A DNA stretch of 64,000 nt. Origin: Aureispira sp. CCB-QB1 (GTDB taxonomy: Bacteria > Bacteroidota > Bacteroidia > Chitinophagales > Saprospiraceae). Location of the stretch: positions 124,001 to 188,000 of the forward strand of contig NZ_JHBV01000043.1 in NCBI RefSeq assembly GCF_000724545.1, given 5' to 3'. The notes beneath the pieces were generated by a model. It was given only the letters and a program-made list of their open reading frames with translations, was not told where the DNA came from and ran no database searches. Positions 62,101 to 64,000 of the stretch are shown here, piece after piece (positions within the stretch are counted from its first letter, which is position 1; every line of letters starts with the position of its first letter). A program made the translations under genes and the position numbers.

Positions 62101-64000
62101 TTGCCCTCCTGACCAGACATAGCTATAGGCACCAGTTCCACCTGTTGCACTCACTATCGCTGTTCCATCGTTGGCATCGTGACAACTAACATTATACCCA
62201 TTGTAGTTGGAGGTGATGTTAGTTGTGATAACAATTTGTGGTGGATGCATGAGTGTAACACTGTCTAGGGCTGTACAACCTTGTGCATCTGTGACGGTTA
62301 CGGGGTAAGTGCTAGCCTGTAAGCCTGTGATGGTATCGGTTGTTTCGCCATTAAACCATTGATAACTATATCCAGGAACTCCCCCAGAAGCACTAATCAT
62401 GGCAATTCCATCGTTTCCATCGGCACAAGAAATTTGTTGCCCATTGTATGGGGTAAAAATAGTAGTATGGGTAATAATAGGAGAAGGACTATGAATGGAA
62501 TCCTCAATAGTAGCGGAACATCCATTGGCATCCGTGACAGTGGCTTGATAAACCCCTTGGCCTAAGTTATGATTAGAAACGGAGTGGTTGCCATTGCTCC
62601 AAGCATACGAATAAGGGGCTGTGCCTCCACTGACAGTAAGCGTAATACTACCATCGTTACTATCAAAACAGTTGGCATCATTCACCAAGCTTGCAATTTG
62701 AATAGAATCGGTTTCGCTCAAGGTAATTGCCATGGCAGCTGAACAGCCATCTATATCTTCAACGGTTACTTGATAAACACCTGCACAAAGCCCTGTTGCC
62801 AAAGCCGTAGTTTGATTGTTCGGGTCATTCCATGTGAAGTTGTAAGGGCTACTACTGTTTCCGCCCGATGCGGATACAACAATAGAACCATCACAATGAC
62901 CAAAGCAACTAGGGCTTGTTTGATTGATAACACTTAGGTTCAACGAAGTATTAGCAGGAATTAGTATGCTAGTATCAATGCTGCATCCATTAGCATCTGT
63001 TACCGTAACTTGGTTAAAGTTGGGGCATAGATTGTTAGGGGTAGGGCTGGTGTTCCCATTCGACCATAGGTAGGTATAAGGGGCTTGCCCGCCGCTTACT
63101 GTAACCGTTGCTGTCCCATTACAACCTGTCGAAGAACAATTGGAAGCAGTTGTGTTTTGTATCCTAATAACTAAAGGATTAGGTTCTAGAATTACAACTG
63201 AAGTACTTGTTGTGCAATTGTTTCTGTCGGTAACGGTTACTGTATGAGAACCTGCAAGGAGTTGTACTGCTGTTTGATTGGTTTCTCCATTATCCCATAA
63301 ATAACTATAAGGAGTCGTCCCTCCAGTAGGGGTTGCTGTTGCTTGACCATCGGCAAGACCTGTACAACTAACGGGTTGAATAGGAGCTGCCAAGGTTGTT
63401 AAGGGAGCAGGTTCTGCCAAATTAATCGTTTCTACAACAAAGCAGCCACTATTATCGGTGACGGTGACGGTATAACTTCCTGCACATAGGCTAGAAAGGG
63501 CATTGGTCGTATTTCCTGTATTCCAAGCGAATGTGTGTGGTGTACCTGTTGTCGGAACAACAATGCTAATCGCCCCATTACAATCGCCATTACAAGTAAT
63601 CATTTGGTCTATTGTTGGTGTTACTGCAAATGAGTTGGAATTGGCAATCGTAACAGCTAAAGTAGCAGAGCAATTGTTGACATCTGTCACCGTAACGGTA
63701 TTGGTTCCTGCACAAAGGGCTGTTGGAGTTGCGGTAGTTTCTCCATTGGGCCAAAGGTAAGTAAAGTTTCCAGCACCACCACTAGCTGTAATGGTAGCGG
63801 TTGCATCGCAAGCCCCACAACTAGCTACGGTTTGAGCGTTTAGAACAACGTTAATGCCTGCTGGTTCGCTAATGGTAACAGGAATTGTAATGGTACAATT
63901 ATTACTATCTCGAATTACAACGGTATAATTATTTGCCGTAAGATTTAAGAATGTTCCATTATTACTAAAGTTAATACCATCAAGAGAGTAACGATAAGGA
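59119..64000 (-). CDS. Giant SprB-repeat surface protein with gliding-motility C-terminal domain (5' partial)
   Basis: The open frame continues to the right edge, so the N-terminus is missing; about 1626 residues are visible. They consist of SprB-type repeats of 70-80 residues, each with a strand ending like GLCAGSYTVTVTDNSGC, GGTAPYTYLWSNG and a following proline-containing linker. I count 19 such YTVTVTDxNGC motifs. A bacterial Ig-like portion follows (DEGCTSTADVFIEVDEDK) and then the gliding-motility-associated type B sorting domain (VPNAFSPNGDRTNEVF, FDRWGELLC, PMNTGVFVYYIRVRY). SprB is the mobile adhesin of flavobacterial gliding; this relative is probably a secreted surface adhesin exported by T9SS. 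Confidence 0.92.
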   Translation of the reverse strand, partial: PYRYSLDGINFSNNGTFLNLTANNYTVVIRDSNNCTITIPVTISEPAGINVVLNAQTVASCGACDATATITASGGAGNFTYLWPNGETTATPTALCAGTNTVTVTDVNNCSATLAVTIANSNSFAVTPTIDQMITCNGDCNGAISIVVPTTGTPHTFAWNTGNTTNALSSLCAGSYTVTVTDNSGCFVVETINLAEPAPLTTLAAPIQPVSCTGLADGQATATPTGGTTPYSYLWDNGETNQTAVQLLAGSHTVTVTDRNNCTTSTSVVILEPNPLVIRIQNTTASNCSSTGCNGTATVTVSGGQAPYTYLWSNGNTSPTPNNLCPNFNQVTVTDANGCSIDTSILIPANTSLNLSVINQTSPSCFGHCDGSIVVSASGGNSSSPYNFTWNDPNNQTTALATGLCAGVYQVTVEDIDGCSAAMAITLSETDSIQIASLVNDANCFDSNDGSITLTVSGGTAPYSYAWSNGNHSVSNHNLGQGVYQATVTDANGCSATIEDSIHSPSPIITHTTIFTPYNGQQISCADGNDGIAMISASGGVPGYSYQWFNGETTDTITGLQASTYPVTVTDAQGCTALDSVTLMHPPQIVITTNITSNYNGYNVSCHDANDGTAIVSATGGTGAYSYVWSGGQTNTTAVGLSRGTYAVTVTDINGCWTMHTDSLTAPPALSDTFIAVQNASCFGASDGQATVVVSGGVPTYNFVWDNGATSSSVNNLDFGIHSVTITDNNGCTITDDVNIFQPTELHATITAAPAICFGDSSGSATVTATGGTAPYTYLWSDGQSSSAATNLPTGAYTVTVSDANACSVTASITVSEPSSIAATISISSNYNGSPISCFGATDAELTASTTGGTSPYSYLWSDGQTDSIATGLGVGNYAVTITDNNGCMDSASITITAPGLLQATVSVSSNYNGVDISCVGANDGMATALPIGGTAPFSYLWPDGQTTATATGLGPHTYFVQITDANGCSDTAQVSLTEPAPTNVAINLINHVSCAGGQDAAAEIIPISGTPTFSFLWDDGTSTAINNNLAVGMHTATLTDMNGCQASASIVITEPTAMYLINSSTTPINCHGGNNGTASIQIGGGTAPYTYLWSNGQTTSTASNLIAGLYTVTVTDNSGCTATFQEIVTQPSPLGLTFTNIIDIDCNVNQNGSATPLVSGGTTPYYFQWNNTSTYNDSIPTYLTYGWNTLLVTDSKGCTILDSVFINHPNPILVTSTSTDISCFGANDGTAVVSAIGGTPPLTYTWSNSPSTSNSISGIAANFTFYCTITDANGCTHVESFFLYQPDELQATFTQISNADCKNGNNGMLTIEAQNGTGPYIFSWSNGIQIVDPSSSTVGNLSAGTYAVTVTDQNGCSTSLNTLITDPAQLSGTASDDQLDCFGDTDGKIVATAAGGTPPYFFSLNGGIVQNSGTFSGLGAGNYTVEITDASGCIFTTSATVAVADSVVLRVPADMSIKFGETVPLFVQMPVNSPTNPVVTWTPNTGLSCDTCYQLTAQPFTSTLYTVSITGDEGCTSTADVFIEVDEDKGVYVPNAFSPNGDRTNEVFMLYSSGSVDKIEEFMIFDRWGELLCHHKDGRPNYPAYGWDGTFLGQPMNTGVFVYYIRVRYVDGSTEIFKGDLTLIR

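Overview
The window is AT-rich DNA from a member of the Bacteroidota. The evidence is type IX secretion (T9SS) C-terminal sorting domains of both the short PNP type and the gliding-motility type, SprB repeats, GEVED and choice-of-anchor-L domains, promoter-like TTG-N20-TAnnTTTG sequences, and the near absence of Shine-Dalgarno sites. The mix of very large surface proteins, secreted caspase-fold proteins and dispersed intergenic repeats suggests a Saprospiria-type filamentous glider such as Aureispira. The genus is inference and no 16S rRNA gene lies here. No rRNA, tRNA, CRISPR array or transposase gene was found.

Region by region. 0-3.4 kb: the end of smc, then the tyrosine-degradation genes hmgA and hppD on the same strand, separated by repeat-rich DNA. 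3.7-8.3 kb: two unknown exported proteins, a XerD-type recombinase behind a small lipoprotein, and a second lipoprotein. 8.5-18.2 kb: housekeeping and stress genes, namely a haem-binding CxxCH protein, dprA, a Cys-rich copper-binding protein, a T9SS cargo, a YjbQ-type enzyme, a DASH cryptochrome, a choice-of-anchor-L/OmpA protein, a chromate transporter, an AlkB-like dioxygenase and an IPNS-like dioxygenase. 18.7-24.2 kb: a tandem pair of bamA paralogues. 24.5-26.9 kb: infC without rpmI-rplT, then a bactofilin, AtpZ, a 4-TM protein and a biotin carrier protein. 27.3-32.3 kb: a tandem pair of T9SS-secreted lysyl-endopeptidase-like proteases with similar leaders. 32.8-41.3 kb: a quadruple PilJ-like repeat protein, a lipocalin-like protein, an Rnl2-type RNA ligase, a PIF1-like helicase with an HTH tail, two unknowns and an HGSNAT-type acyltransferase. 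41.5-53.0 kb: an envelope block on the minus strand, made of an RDD membrane protein plus an exported WD40-caspase, a predicted outer-membrane protein and an exported TPR-CHAT protease. 53.2-64.0 kb: two giant T9SS cargos, an M43 metalloprotease with Ig-like repeats and an SprB-repeat protein that runs off the window.

Two intergenic repeat families are the main structure not explained by genes. Family A (about 182-206 bp, termini TAAGTAA...TTACTTA) occurs at 32321, 46038 and 48391, with an internally deleted 59-bp form at 18205. Family B (termini AATAGTTCGTTGA...TCAACG) occurs at 38370 and 41312. A roughly 23-bp core (CCACGNAGTAGCAGCGNAGC) appears in both families and elsewhere, always between genes. 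They look like non-autonomous, MITE-like elements. The secreted caspase/CHAT block is the best candidate for an undescribed functional system, but joint function is inference from gene order only.
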